Assembly (NCBI GenBank): GCA_020284085.1 | Contig: JACEVL010000130.1 | Span: 3,736,076-3,800,075 of the forward strand | DNA: 64,000 nt | Reading direction: 5' to 3' | From: Aporrectodea caliginosa | Lineage: Eukaryota > Annelida > Clitellata > Crassiclitellata > Lumbricidae | Shown here: one piece after another, positions 1-11,400 of the stretch | Layout: each line of letters begins with the position of its first letter | Position numbering within the stretch: the stretch's first letter is position 1 | Notes under the pieces: generated by a model | Databases searched by the model: none | Told to the model about the DNA's origin: nothing | The model's input: only the letters and a program-made list of their open reading frames with translations | Position numbers and translations under genes: made by a program

Positions 1-330
1 TTTAAAAGGCGTTTTATAAATGTCTGGTTCACTTTACGTTACATCATGACTCTATATCTAGGACATATTATACACATGCCATACTTTGTCTGCGCTGTCA
101 AAATCTCTTTTTCTATAATTATGTAATATTTATGAGGTCCACATGAACGAACGCATGCATAAGTAAATACACGTGTGGTTTTTTAATCTTTTTAGCCTCA
201 GAATCTCAACGTTTCCGAGCGATACTGGCGCCACATGTTGTTCGCTGTCTACGCCACAAAGTAACATCAGTCATCGATTAGAGAATCAGACGAACACCAG
301 AGACTTTTCGACGAGGCTACAGCGGCCGAG
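1..330. other. Upstream flank, no gene seen
   Basis: AT-rich sequence ahead of the TRIM-like gene. No exon, repeat or clear core promoter motif can be supported here. The promoter of the downstream gene probably lies in or near its right part. Confidence 0.5.
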
Positions 331-410
331 GCCTCGCAGGGCACCAGCGGGCCTCGCAGGGCACCAGCGGGCCTCGCAGGGCACCAGCGGGCCTCGCAGG
401 GCACCAGCGG
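331..410. repeat. 20-bp minisatellite, four exact units
   Basis: Four identical head-to-tail copies of GCCTCGCAGGGCACCAGCGG occupy 331-350, 351-370, 371-390 and 391-410. The array is far more GC-rich than its surroundings and ends 129 bp before the ATG of the TRIM-like gene, so it lies in the 5' leader or proximal promoter. The unit is not a multiple of three. Open frames through it are by-products of the repeat. Confidence 0.95.
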
Positions 411-539
411 GTACCTCTGGAAACGATGAGCTGGGCGCAGATGCATCAATGTGCATAGGAACATCATCGTTGCATTAGGTGTACTCTACCGATTGTAGTT
501 CGGAGTGATCGCCGAACATAACCTTCCAAAGAGGTGGCC

Positions 540-3500
540 ATGGCGTCTGGAAATACGCTGGTGAATGAAATCTACGATCAGTTTCTCGTCTGCAAAGTCT
601 GCCTGGAGGCCTACAAGAACCCGAAGACGCTGACGTGTCAACACACGTTCTGTCGCGACTGTCTGGCCAAACATCACGAATCGGAGCAAGAGCGTGGTCG
701 TGGTTACCGCTTCCAGTCGCGCTCCTTGTCGTGTCCGGTCTGTCGGAAGAGAATGGATCTTCCGCTCGGAGGAATCCCGAAACTGTCCGACAACTTCCTC
801 GTTTCCAATCTATGCGAAGTCGTTGAGAGGCGGCGAACGAACAGACCGAGGTCGACGGTGACTGACTGTGACATCTGCCGACCGAAGCTACAGACTGCCT
901 CAGGGGCCAGAACGAGGACAGCCGCGAAGGATGCACAGGCGCACTTCCGGTGCCTCGACTGCGCCAAGATGTTGTGTCGACGCTGCGCCGACCTTCACCG
1001 GCGTACGAAGGTCACGCAGGACCACGGCATCTTCGACATCGACGTCCAGGAACGGAACATCCACTGTCGGGTACACAACGACGAAACCATCCGCTTCTAC
1101 TGCGAACCGTGCGAGGTCTGCATCTGCGTTCTCTGCACCTTCCAGGACCACAAGGACCACGAGGTCTACACATTCAGCGAGGGCATCGAACGGCACGGCC
1201 ACTCCCTCGACACCCTGCTCGAGCGCAGTCGCGGACGGTGCGGGCGTCTACGCGACCAGATCAACCTGATCGGGACCTGCGAGGCGGGGATCCGAGCGGC
1301 CGAGGAGTACATCCGAGAGACGGCGATGGACTGGGTGAGACAGATCCGCCAACAGGAGCGGCAGATCCTTCGCGACCTTGAAGAGCTGGCTAATGAGAAG
1401 GCGCGTGAGTTCATCCAGCAGAAGACCGCTCTGCAGGAGACGCTGGAGGCGCTGGAGAGCACCTGCAACCTGACGGAGATCGTCATCAGGGATCGAAGCG
1501 TCGAGCTTCTAATGCTGAAGGACGAGATCAACGTCAAACTGAACAAACTGCTCGCCGAAGGAAAAATTCTTCCTCTGCCAGACATCGCCACCAGACGGAT
1601 TGCCTTCGTTCCAGGTAGCTGTTGTCTCGGACACCTGGATTTCCTGGAACCGTGCACAGGCGGCGTTTCCCCGCAACAGTCTCAATCCACAAAGACAAAA
1701 CGAACGGAGGAAACGAAAGAGGAAGACCTTTCCAGTTGTGTTGAACGCAGCGGGGAAGAGGAATCCAGACATCCAGCCGCAAACGAAAACAAATGCACTC
1801 CAGGTGATCAGAGAAAACACTGTCTTCATCCAGATGAACTGCCGAACCTCAGGAATATTCCGTCGGTTGAAACATTTACGGTTGGCTCTAAAACCTGCAG
1901 AATCGAAGGAAGCAGAGGAAAGTCCAAGTCAGTCGTTCGAACTAGCTCGACACCATTACAGCCTCGTGACGCTTGCCAAAGGAACAATAGAACTCCATTC
2001 AGCTGTTCTGACCGCTCAGTCACGACGACCAGATTGCTGGACAGTCACTGTGACCAGGTGCTGGACACCGAGGGTCTCATTCGGACACGGGATAGCACGA
2101 CGCAGTCAACCGGAACGGAGGTCCAATCGGTTGGAACGGAGACCGATAGGATATTTCAGGCAGACAAATCGATGCTAACCAACTCGCCCATATATCTGGA
2201 CAAATTCGTTATGACGAAGCAAGCCTGTCTCCGATCTATGCAAACAAATACCGCAGGCATTGTCATGCTGGACATGGCTGTGACTGCAAAGATTGTGGGC
2301 GACCATAAAGCTACCTCGACGAAACCCTTAGTTACTGTTGACCAGTCGACTTGCACTGCACCCGAAACGATGGATAATACTACGATATCAAGGCTTTCGA
2401 ATGAACGATCCGAAAATAGCACAGAATCTTTATCAGAAAGCTCAGAACTCCTCAAGCACAGAACGTATCTCGAAAGCAGCGGTCTTTCTAATAGAAAGGT
2501 ATCTACTGCAGTGATGCGTGATAAGGCAACTGACGTGCATTTATTCCAACGTATGACGGATGCCTTCGTTCAAATGGCACCGGAAATGCACGACAGTTGC
2601 GTAAACACGACCGTGACTGCAGTCAATTCCGTTGGCTTTACAGAAATGTCGCTTCTCATCAGCAGAGAAATTGACACAAATACATCTTTGCTTGAGGCAA
2701 GGGATGTAGCTATTCCTAGGGCAACAGTTGAAACCGTGGATAAAAGTACAAACACCTCCGAGATTCTCCCCTTTTCCCCAGAAATTGGCACAAACACGCC
2801 CTTTTTGGAAGAAAAGAATGAAGGTACCTGTCAGAGGTTGCCAAACACTGCAGAAATTGGCACAAACACAGATATTCATGAAGAAAAGAATGAAGGTTCC
2901 TGTCAGAAGTTACGAACAGCTGCAGAAATTAGTACAGAAACACCAACTTTGGAAGAAAAGAGCGAGGCTATGTTTACAAATCGGCCACAAACTTTACACA
3001 TACAGAACACGGAACACAGTATAGCTACAGCTGAAATTGGAAGAGAATTACTGAAGGAGAGAAGTAACTGTTCCACTTCACTGACCTTTCGATCTCATTC
3101 TACCGCTGGTGAAACGGTCAACAGGGCACCTATTTCCGAAGACATTTCGACAGACTTTCGAGGAGTGGCCAACAGAGGAAATCTAAAAGTTCAAGGCTAT
3201 GATGTAGCACGGAGAAAGACGCGGGTGACATTAAGCAGAGGGACAACAACTTCAAGGGTGTCGACGAGCGAGAAAGAAACATTGACGGACGATACACCGA
3301 CCAGGAGGAGTTGCACCGTCGATCGGGGTAGCTCTCCGGTTCGTTTCCCTGGCATCGATAAAGCAGTTTCGGCAAGCAGAGGAGAAATAGCGGAACCAGT
3401 CGATAAGTTCCAGGCACCCAGCAAACCCGCTAAGCTCCTACAGACGATCACGGCTGGACCGAAACTGGACGCCATCTGCGAAGGTTCAAACGAGTCTTCA

Positions 3501-4259
3501 TCGGACGAGGATCAGGCGAGGCAGATGGTTCTACCGTTGTTGCAGAGACAGCGACCGAGGAGCGGCTCCTGGGACGACCGCAAGGGTGGACTGCTCACCC
3601 ACCGCGAACGATTCGCTCCTTCGTTCGGGTCCAAGCTGAAGGGTCGACCGACGAGCAGCACGTTCAGCGTCGAAGGCCGCAGATCGGCCTGCTCAATAGT
3701 GTGGAAGGTGGAGATGGGTACGAACACGTCGAGCGTCGAATTCGAGGACAAGGCGACCGGAACGGACTCTCCGACGGTCGACAGCAAGATGGCAGAGTGC
3801 ATCAACAAGCTGAAGACTGTCAGCCAGCGACTGGAGTCCAAGCAGACGACAGGCACTTCAACCACGAACAGCACCAGCACGTCACGAGAATCGGGAGAGA
3901 TGACGATGTCATCAACCTCTGAGACGATGACAGTCGAGCGTCAATCATCCGCGCAAGCCACGTCGTCATCCCCAGAACAATCGGAGCTGCCGGAGAACCC
4001 AAAACGCGATAAGACGGCGTTTCTTTCGCGCATGTCGAAGCAGCGACGAACGTACACGGCCGGTCCTGACTCATCGCTGTCGGAGAGCAGTGACCAGGAG
4101 CAGGGCAGTCCCGTCGTGGCCGAGCGCCGTCCCCCGTCGAGACACGGACTGACGCTCGCCCGCAAGAAACGATTCGACCTGAATGATATGCTGAAGACTT
4201 CGTCAACGCCAGCCAATAAAACGCGCTCACCAAAGATCGGTCGCAAACCTCCTCCCTAA
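540..4259 (+). CDS. RING/B-box/coiled-coil (TRIM-like) protein
   Basis: A single uninterrupted frame of 1239 residues. The ATG at 540 sits in a good context (gccATGG); an in-frame GTG six bases upstream is not a credible start. A C3HC4 RING uses C18, C21, C33, H35, C38, C41, C65 and C68. A B-box 1 starts at C110/C113 and a B-box 2 lies at about 175-206. A helical coiled coil covers about 225-345. This RBCC order defines TRIM proteins, usually ubiquitin E3 ligases, so E3 activity is inferred from the family. The remaining 880 or so residues are Ser/Thr/Glu-rich and look disordered, with many T-x-T motifs and an imperfect repeat near 2660-2960 built around EIGTNT and LEEKNEG. No NHL, SPRY or filamin domain is visible, so the subfamily stays open. 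The lack of introns over 3.7 kb suggests either a single-exon gene or the main coding exon. Confidence 0.9.
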   Translation: MASGNTLVNEIYDQFLVCKVCLEAYKNPKTLTCQHTFCRDCLAKHHESEQERGRGYRFQSRSLSCPVCRKRMDLPLGGIPKLSDNFLVSNLCEVVERRRTNRPRSTVTDCDICRPKLQTASGARTRTAAKDAQAHFRCLDCAKMLCRRCADLHRRTKVTQDHGIFDIDVQERNIHCRVHNDETIRFYCEPCEVCICVLCTFQDHKDHEVYTFSEGIERHGHSLDTLLERSRGRCGRLRDQINLIGTCEAGIRAAEEYIRETAMDWVRQIRQQERQILRDLEELANEKAREFIQQKTALQETLEALESTCNLTEIVIRDRSVELLMLKDEINVKLNKLLAEGKILPLPDIATRRIAFVPGSCCLGHLDFLEPCTGGVSPQQSQSTKTKRTEETKEEDLSSCVERSGEEESRHPAANENKCTPGDQRKHCLHPDELPNLRNIPSVETFTVGSKTCRIEGSRGKSKSVVRTSSTPLQPRDACQRNNRTPFSCSDRSVTTTRLLDSHCDQVLDTEGLIRTRDSTTQSTGTEVQSVGTETDRIFQADKSMLTNSPIYLDKFVMTKQACLRSMQTNTAGIVMLDMAVTAKIVGDHKATSTKPLVTVDQSTCTAPETMDNTTISRLSNERSENSTESLSESSELLKHRTYLESSGLSNRKVSTAVMRDKATDVHLFQRMTDAFVQMAPEMHDSCVNTTVTAVNSVGFTEMSLLISREIDTNTSLLEARDVAIPRATVETVDKSTNTSEILPFSPEIGTNTPFLEEKNEGTCQRLPNTAEIGTNTDIHEEKNEGSCQKLRTAAEISTETPTLEEKSEAMFTNRPQTLHIQNTEHSIATAEIGRELLKERSNCSTSLTFRSHSTAGETVNRAPISEDISTDFRGVANRGNLKVQGYDVARRKTRVTLSRGTTTSRVSTSEKETLTDDTPTRRSCTVDRGSSPVRFPGIDKAVSASRGEIAEPVDKFQAPSKPAKLLQTITAGPKLDAICEGSNESSSDEDQARQMVLPLLQRQRPRSGSWDDRKGGLLTHRERFAPSFGSKLKGRPTSSTFSVEGRRSACSIVWKVEMGTNTSSVEFEDKATGTDSPTVDSKMAECINKLKTVSQRLESKQTTGTSTTNSTSTSRESGEMTMSSTSETMTVERQSSAQATSSSPEQSELPENPKRDKTAFLSRMSKQRRTYTAGPDSSLSESSDQEQGSPVVAERRPPSRHGLTLARKKRFDLNDMLKTSSTPANKTRSPKIGRKPPP

Positions 4260-5377
4260 GTATGCCACAAGCACTGCAATTCTGCCAGGATATGCCCATA
4301 TTTCCAACAAATGATTATGGGTATGCTGGTTCGGAAAGTGCTATTAACTCAGGTTCGACGCCGCGGTAAGTTGTCTTGGGAGTTTAAGCCACTGGGCCTA
4401 TAGCTTGTCACATGCGTACATTTACAAGCATTTCCCAATCAAGTAAGACACTTCTGTGCCAGAAGCTCTCCAATCAACTGTTCAGGATCTCTGCCAAAAC
4501 CGTTTCCAGTATTTCTATTTCCGCTAGCTTTTTTCCGTGCATATAGGCCTACAACCCTGGTGGATATCTTTTCAGGCCATGCTACATGTAGGCCTATAGA
4601 CAAGCGCTGAAAATAGAGAACGCATAGGTCAGAGGTGAACAAATTTGCTGCAGACTCTTTCTGCTGATGCATCAAGTAAACTGCAAAGGCTTAGGCCGAA
4701 AACGTCGCAGTTTAGTTAGGCCACCAAGTCGAAATTGGTGAAATGACAGTGGTTCGTCATATTTTGCGATATCGATTAAGTCTTTATGTATAAATTTGTT
4801 TTTGCACCTATGTGCCTTAATTAGTCTATAAATTATATTTAAGCCATTCTATGTTCCATTTTGAGATGTAGCCTATGCTCTCCACAGGAGCTGAAATTTG
4901 GTCACCTCTGGCGTGTGCCTATAGGGCGAGTTTCCCCAATCCCAAGAGCAGTAGCCTAAGTAGCCTAGCCTAGCCTATCTTAAAGTCGCAATGCTAGAAA
5001 TGAGCGCTAGAAAACAAATGACAGAACTCTTGGGTGAAAATCAAGAATAGTTGGATCTTATCAATCTGCTGTGATAGAGTCGAAGCGTTTCTGATCACGT
5101 TTTTAAGTTATTGTTTGCCACAGATTTATTATAGGCTAAACGTATTCTACAAATGTATTTTAAAGACTTCATACAAACCGCTGTTTGGATTTAATAAAAA
5201 AATACACTAAACTATTCAGATTTAATCAATTTTAAATGACAGTTAATGTACATGTAAGACTTATGTTATAGGCTTATTATCCTGACAACACTAGAGAAGA
5301 GAAGATGCAGAGGAGATGTAATAGAGACAGAGGCTACAAGTTGATGACTAACAAAGAAGTAACTCCTCAGTCCATAC
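4260..5377. other. Probable 3' UTR and intergenic DNA
   Basis: No coding segment is supported. An AATAAA at 5193-5198 could be the poly(A) signal of the TRIM-like gene. TAGGCCTA palindromes occur at 4544 and 4589, and tandem TAGCC units occur near 4960-4980. Confidence 0.45.
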
Positions 5378-5660
5378 TCAAGATTCTTTCAGTTTGCTGA
5401 GAGAGAAGGATTAAGGGGACACAAATATAGCCTAAGATCTTCAGGAAGTCCAAAGGCGCTATTAAGCAAAGATTTTTTAGTAGCAGAGTGATAAATGCCT
5501 GGAACGAGCTGAGCGAGGAGGCAGTTTAGGTGGAAACACTCAACAACTTCAAGAACAAGTTCGGGCAGATGGGATATTAATTCATGTATTAGTGGTGGTT
5601 CTCACACAGATTTTTAGTCTTCTGAACCACTTTAAGTCTTGTTATGTTATGTTATCCATG
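5378..5660 (+). mobile_element. LINE 3' end, family A (decayed)
   Basis: The sequence matches, in reverse orientation, the element at 15951-16275 almost throughout. It encodes the terminal segment of a non-LTR reverse transcriptase: a GHKY motif, then FxSRVINAWNELSEEA, then an FKNK-like end. It finishes in a short tandem tail of TTATG units at about 5638-5656. Stops and a 5-bp insertion (TA to TAGCCTA at 5428-5434) break the frame, so this copy is dead. Confidence 0.8.
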
Positions 5661-6097
5661 GGCATGGGAAACGTTTAGGACACATGTTGCCTTGCCTTTG
5701 ATGGCACTCGCTCTTTCATCGCGTGACACAATGCTTAGCCCGCCTACAAGGCATGCTGTTAATCTTTTGTCTACAAATATTCACTTCCCATGTGTAAAAA
5801 TACGCCTACAAGTATAGGCCTACTTCTGTTGATCGCGGCCTGTACGTAGGCCTAGGCTTAAATACGCGCAGAGGGGTGACTTCAGCCCAGTTCTACACCC
5901 AAAGCAACTAACGTCGCTTCCCTGTCTATTTCAATAGACCTATATGCGGTGGTCGCTTGGTACCGTATCTGCCCATAGTGTAGGCCTACGTTCTCTCCAA
6001 CTTGAGACTACAAGGAAAGATCGGGAGTGGGCCCCTTCCTTAAGGGCGACAACACTAAAGCTCTAGGGCCTAGGCCTATTTCGAGATCTCACTCTGG
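5661..6097. other. Intergenic DNA, no gene seen
   Basis: No exon or structured repeat is supported. The stretch holds three TAGGCCTA palindromes (5815, 5847, 5981) and a fourth at 6071. Confidence 0.5.
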
Positions 6098-6105
6098 TCT
6101 ACGGA

Positions 6106-6806
6106 CAGGGCCGTATTTACTTAGGTGGAGGCCCCAGTGCACCGCTGTGGTGGAGGCCCCTTAGCACGCCGCAGACCAGGCGCTGATGATGCCTGAAAGT
6201 CTGCAGCTCAGCATTGGATAGTACAAATGTCTAGCCATTAATTTCTCCATCACCCTGCTCAAATCGACGTGATTGAGATGGGCTGAAAATCGCGGTGATG
6301 ACACTCCTCTTCCATACGCCTATAGAAGTTTAGCAACGGTATACCCATAGTGGCTTAGGTTACATTATGGATGGATGAGGATGAAAGGCCATGGGTTTTG
6401 AGTTTTCTGATAGCATAAAAAGAGGAGGAGGAAGTTGCTGTGAGGTGGTCTATAGGCCGGGAGTTTGAGATTATGTTGAAGGATGAGTCAAGCTGACATT
6501 CTGCGTGAGATCAACTTTGAGGACCTGATGACAGAATTTGCGAAGAAAACACGCAAAGTTCCATTAATTTGACATGACTTCACGATCGAGAGGCCGAGAC
6601 AAACTAACTTCTGACCTTTTAAGTTTTAACTGTTTCTTAGTTTTAGATATTTTTTAAACTGTGTCTTTGCGCAATGCTGAAATATTTCATAATCAATTAT
6701 GAAACACAAGTTCAAACAATTAATTCTTGCATTTGTGGTGGAGGCCCCTATGTAGTGGAGGCCTCTATGCACTGGCACATAGTGCACATGCCTAAATCCG
6801 GGCCTG
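6106..6806 (+). mobile_element. hAT element with a transposase C-terminal remnant
   Basis: The left end is CAGGGCCGTATTTA and the right end, read inward, is CAGGCCCGGATTTA. The flanking 8-bp duplications are TCTACGGA (6098-6105) and TCTACAGA (6807-6814), matching 7/8. The ends also share GGTGGAGGCCCC-like subterminal motifs. Inside, 6483-6572 encodes a short tail with DILREINFEDLM and EFAKKTRK, the pattern seen at the end of many hAT transposases. The rest of the transposase is deleted, so the element is non-autonomous. Confidence 0.85.
6483..6572 (+). pseudogene. hAT transposase C-terminal fragment
   Basis: Thirty codons ending in TGA encode the last part of a hAT-type transposase (ADILREINFEDLM, then EFAKK). 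It lies wholly inside the 6106-6806 element. The zinc finger, catalytic core and dimerisation region are absent. Confidence 0.65.
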
Positions 6807-6840
6807 TCTACAGACGGACATCCTGAGAATAGATAGGCCT

Positions 6841-7035
6841 CAGTGGCGTAACGAAGGGTATCAGCGCCCGGGGGCAAGGGTTGATGACTGAGCGGTCTGC
6901 GCGCCCTTTTAATTATCTCGTTGACTTTTAATCGTTCTTGTCATAGTACTCTGTACCACTGAAAGCTAATTTTGCGCCACTCTGGTGCTGCGCCCGGGGG
7001 CGGCTGCTCCCCTCTGCCCCCCTTCGTTACGCCAC
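6841..7035. mobile_element. hAT MITE, 195 bp
   Basis: The left end is CAGTGGCGTAACGAAGGG; the right end is its near-perfect inverse. The flanks ATAGGCCT (6833-6840) and TTAGGCCT (7036-7043) match 7/8 as an 8-bp target duplication. The target itself is a TAGGCCT motif. There is no coding capacity. Confidence 0.85.
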
Positions 7036-7043
7036 TTAGGCCT

Positions 7044-7540
7044 TCTCCCATCATTATAGGGCTAGAGTCTTTAACCGACGACAGTCGTTCCTTTCTTTAA
7101 GAGCCTTCTTTACTATGGATAAGCCAGGTCTAACCCAATATAGTAGGCCTACTGTAAGGTCCAACTCCTAAAAACGTTTGACCCACAGCAGATACAAATG
7201 TCAGTTTGCATCTTTGTACTAGCAAACATTCAGAAGACGTCTTCCTCCTTTCTCTCACTGATTTCTCCATTTCTCCTAGTCTATCCTCTTCCCTTTGCTT
7301 TTCCCGTAGTTCCTCTATTTCATTGACCATTACCGTTTCTTAGTTTACAAATTACGTGGGCAATTCTCATACAAAGCAATTTAAGAGCAACCCAATGGTA
7401 TCCCTTAATTGAAATGCGTAGAACATTTAATTGCCCCATGGATGATCCAATAGCATGGCCAGGTAGAGCCCCAGACGTCATGATGTCGCACAAAATACAA
7501 AGCAGACGTGAGAAATAACTCCAGAGTGACTACTCTGACT
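7044..7540. other. Intergenic DNA, no gene seen
   Basis: No supported exon. One TAGGCCTA lies at 7144-7151. Short open frames here have no recognisable domain. Confidence 0.45.
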
Positions 7541-8000
7541 AAATGTAATGTAATGTAATTAGCAACTTCTATTGCGCCGGTGTCTATCAATCAATCAATC
7601 AAAATTATATAATGCACAAGGCATCAAGGCATCAACCGATGGTACACCAAAACCAAGCCGTAATCAGGTCAACATCCAAAAGATCAGTCCGTAAGAGACA
7701 GAGAGACAGCCTACGGTGGATAAGCAATTTGAAAGAGGCAAGTTTTCAGCCGAGAACGAAATGACCCAAGCGACTGAGCACAGCGTACAGACACAGGAAG
7801 AGAGTTCCAAAAAGTAGGTCCAGATACTGAAAAAGCTCGTTTGCCAAGAACAGTTCTTGATTTTGGTATGACCAGACAAAGACAATCAGATGACCTCATT
7901 GAATAATGATAAGTCAGAGGAATAAGAACAGATTTTAAATATTGTGGTTGGCCAGAGTTCACAGTTTTATATACTATGAGCCCCGAAGTAAAAGCCAATG
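7541..8000 (-). mobile_element. LINE 3' end, family B
   Basis: On the minus strand, 7711-7998 encodes the C-terminal part of a non-LTR reverse transcriptase (GLIVYKT, QPQYLKSVLIPLTYHYS, RAFSVSGPTFWNSLP). It is nearly identical to the copy at 38874-39600. The 3' tail is a short array of ATTAC units at about 7543-7560. The 5' part is missing, as is common for target-primed insertions. Confidence 0.85.
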
Positions 8001-8307
8001 CAAAGATTTAAGAACAGGGGTTATAAGTTCATATTCATGACAAGACTTCAACTGACAAAATTTTTTTTTGAAAGCAATGGAAAAGACCTTGGAAAATAAG
8101 CACTTAAGCCTCACGAGTAACTCCAATTATTCCCCAAAGTAATTGCCCATTTTAGTTTTCACATAGCCATCATCATACAAACAATTTTACTATACACACA
8201 CTCACAAACTTAGACCAACCAGCTTTACAAATTTTCTGAATGAATGAATTAAATGAATGATAATTTTGTCTTCAGAAAATCCCGTTTTTAAATCTGTAAA
8301 TACTACT

Positions 8308-8313
8308 TTTATT
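8308..8313 (-). promoter_or_regulatory. Poly(A) signal of VTA1
   Basis: AATAAA on the minus strand, about 170 bp past the VTA1 stop codon. It is the nearest canonical signal in the right orientation. Confidence 0.6.
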
Positions 8314-8483
8314 GGCATATCATGCAAAACTTTAAGATGCTTAGAATTAAATTTTGATCAGTGACACTGTCAGAATTCAGCATAGTCAATTTATCACCAC
8401 AGAAGAAATACATTTTGCTAAAACAGAGAGCGCCTACACTGAGGCAAACAAACAGAATTAACGGCGGCGTCTTCTTGAGTTCA

Positions 8484-11400
8484 TCATTCATGGCCAGTGC
8501 TCAGCAGATTCAAAGCCTTCGTCAGGTTGTCGATGGCAGTTTTCGCATCTTCGTACTGTAGAGCGCTGCTGGCAAACTTACAGAACTTCATCGCCTTCGT
8601 GAAGTCTTCTGGCTTCAGAGCGGTAGATGCACCAGGGGGAGCGCTTCGTGAGGCAGCGACAGGGAGTGAATGAGGCGACGGATATGCAGCTGGGTTTGAA
8701 GGACTGGGAGAATGAGGGTAGCTCACCGGAGTAACGGGGTTGGTTGCTTGATAGGTAGTAGGAGGAGCAGAATACGGCTGATGGTTATTTACAGGGCCCT
8801 GTGGCTGATTTGAGGGATAGTTGGTTGGCTGCTGTGCAAATCCACCACCAGATGGATCCTGTGTAAATCGTTCACCTGAGAGAATGAAATCAATCAGTGT
8901 TGAGGAAGTCAAGAATGCATGCAGCAACTACCCATAATCATTAGGTCATGTAATAACACATTCATTATATGCAACACATAAGCATTTACAATGTAAACTT
9001 ATACATTTTAATGTTTTAATGGCCTTCATTTAGCTTTTTAATACTTACATATTTGAATTTCTATTTAAAAAATGCAGTCAACAGATAGGCCTATGACACT
9101 GAAGACATAAAAATTTATGTGCCCACAAATGCAATTAGGCTATAACTGTTAATTCAAAGAAATAAGTTTCTTCCAGCGTCAAGCAACTCAGTTAAGTATG
9201 TTTCTGACAGCTTGACTTCCGACATTCACCAGTGACTGGACTTCTACTGTAACTGAACTTAACTGCAAAAATTGGACCCGTGCCAATTTCTTTGACTTAT
9301 AGCCAAACTGAACTAAAAATGTGCATATACATCATTTGCAACTAATACTAATTGCTTCAAATAAGAAATTTAACCTTATTTATAATAAAACTTGAGAACA
9401 GTCATTACCTCCACCAGCTCCCGACTCAAATTCATCTCCAAACTCTCCCATTTCATCTCCAAGTGGCCCAGCCTGAGGAGTCTCGCCATTTTTCAGACAG
9501 TTGTGAATGTAAGCTGCCTTCCATTTAGCGTATTTACGGTTTTTCTCAACCTAAGCCATAGAATATCCAAAACAATTCAAGTTTATACTTTCGCAGTTTG
9601 GTTTAAATTTATGAGAAAAATTGCTTTATTTGTGCAATCGTTCCTTTAGTGAAAAGGGACTTCTTTTCCTTATTCAATTTTCCTATTTTAGTTTCCTTAT
9701 TCAGTTTCCACATTTTTTTGTTTTTCTTATTTGGTGAGATAACAATTTGGCAATCTCACTCGGAGATAAAACGTCGCCTTACAGCAGATCCGAAGTAATC
9801 TTATGAAAATCAGAACAAGGCTTTACATAATAATTTATCACTCATTTTAATTGTATTCTCAATTACACACTCAATACTCTGAATAATTAAAGGTTATCTT
9901 ATCAATAGCCAGCAAAACAGTTTCTACTAAACACAAATATGTAAGGAAGTCACAACAATCAATCTAAACCCAAATAAGAATTTCCTCAATGCAGCTAATA
10001 AAGGTAATAGAGGTACAGATAAATACATTTTTATCTGGTATAAAATCTTTTGGCTGAAGCAACATACAAACTTGTCAGCAATCCAACAAGTGGACATCTT
10101 TTTAAAGAGAGTTTTAGGAAGTTTTGTACTTCTTCCGAGACGCTTTCATCAATAAGACAGAACTTACCACAAACTAAATGGCCAGATTGAGTGATATTCG
10201 ACTTACGTCTTCAGGTAAATCGCCAAAGTTGGTCAGGACATCCATTAACATTCCAGCCGTGTAGAAGGACTTGACAACATTCCTGCAATGAACTTACATA
10301 GGTCAAAAACAAGTAACACTACAGAAAGATATGAAAGGAACAAACAAACAATATTCAAATACTTAAAGATTTTCTGTCCTGCACTATGAATGTTAGAAGT
10401 GCAATCCCATATCACGAGCAAATTCACAGGTTGCCAGACATATCATTCACATCATATCTAGCGGACAGACTATTACAGGCTCTTACAAGGTATGCATACT
10501 ATGTTTTCTATATTCTTGCTAGACATGACTCTGTTAAAATAATTAATATAAGCAACATAAGTATAATACCCATAAAGAACCTCTCAAAGACTTTTGCCAC
10601 CCCTTAGTTAATGCCAGTGGCTTTCAACCAGGGTTCCGCTGAACCTATGGATTTCACTGCGTCAGCCAGGGGTTACGCCGCAGTTCGATACAAAATTAAA
10701 AACACCAAGAATTCACAAAAGGATTCTTCACAGCTTTCAGTCATTCTTGCTAGACACAACTCATCAATTAACATTATTATGCCAACATTAAAAAATTAGC
10801 CTATACTTATCTCTTGAAAAATTGCATGGGTGAATTGTGCTGGGTTCAGTGAGAAAATGAGTGCTTAGTATAAGTGAACATCCCTACAAAAAGGTTGAAA
10901 ACCGATGGTCTTAGTCAACTGACAAGATCCCTCTCTTTAAAAGACAGACAGTGTCCTTCAAAGATCCCGAATCATGAGTGCAGAACCAAACTTTAGACAC
11001 AAGTGATATGTGACTCTGGATTCAGTATTGTCCACATCAGTAAAGTTAGAGACAACACATGAAGTGTGAGATGTATGAATTGATCAATATTAATTATCTA
11101 ATCTAACCTAACCCCCTCCCAAAGTCCGACTCACACCTCAACGTGGTGAGGGGGTGGCAACAGTCAGTAGGGGAGTGCCTGCTGAGGCTATGCCATCAGT
11201 GGTGAAGGTCTTGGCTGAAGTACCACCTAGGGCGCTACGCGAGGTGGACAGGCTCAGCAGGAACCCTGAAAAGCTGGCAAACGTGGGCGGCATCGCCGCC
11301 TCTGATACCACAAGATAGTGGATATCAGAGCCAGTCCTAAGCCTGGAACTCTCTTTAAGGGAGAAGTGCGAAGGTCGAACGGATGGGTGCAGATACTCCG

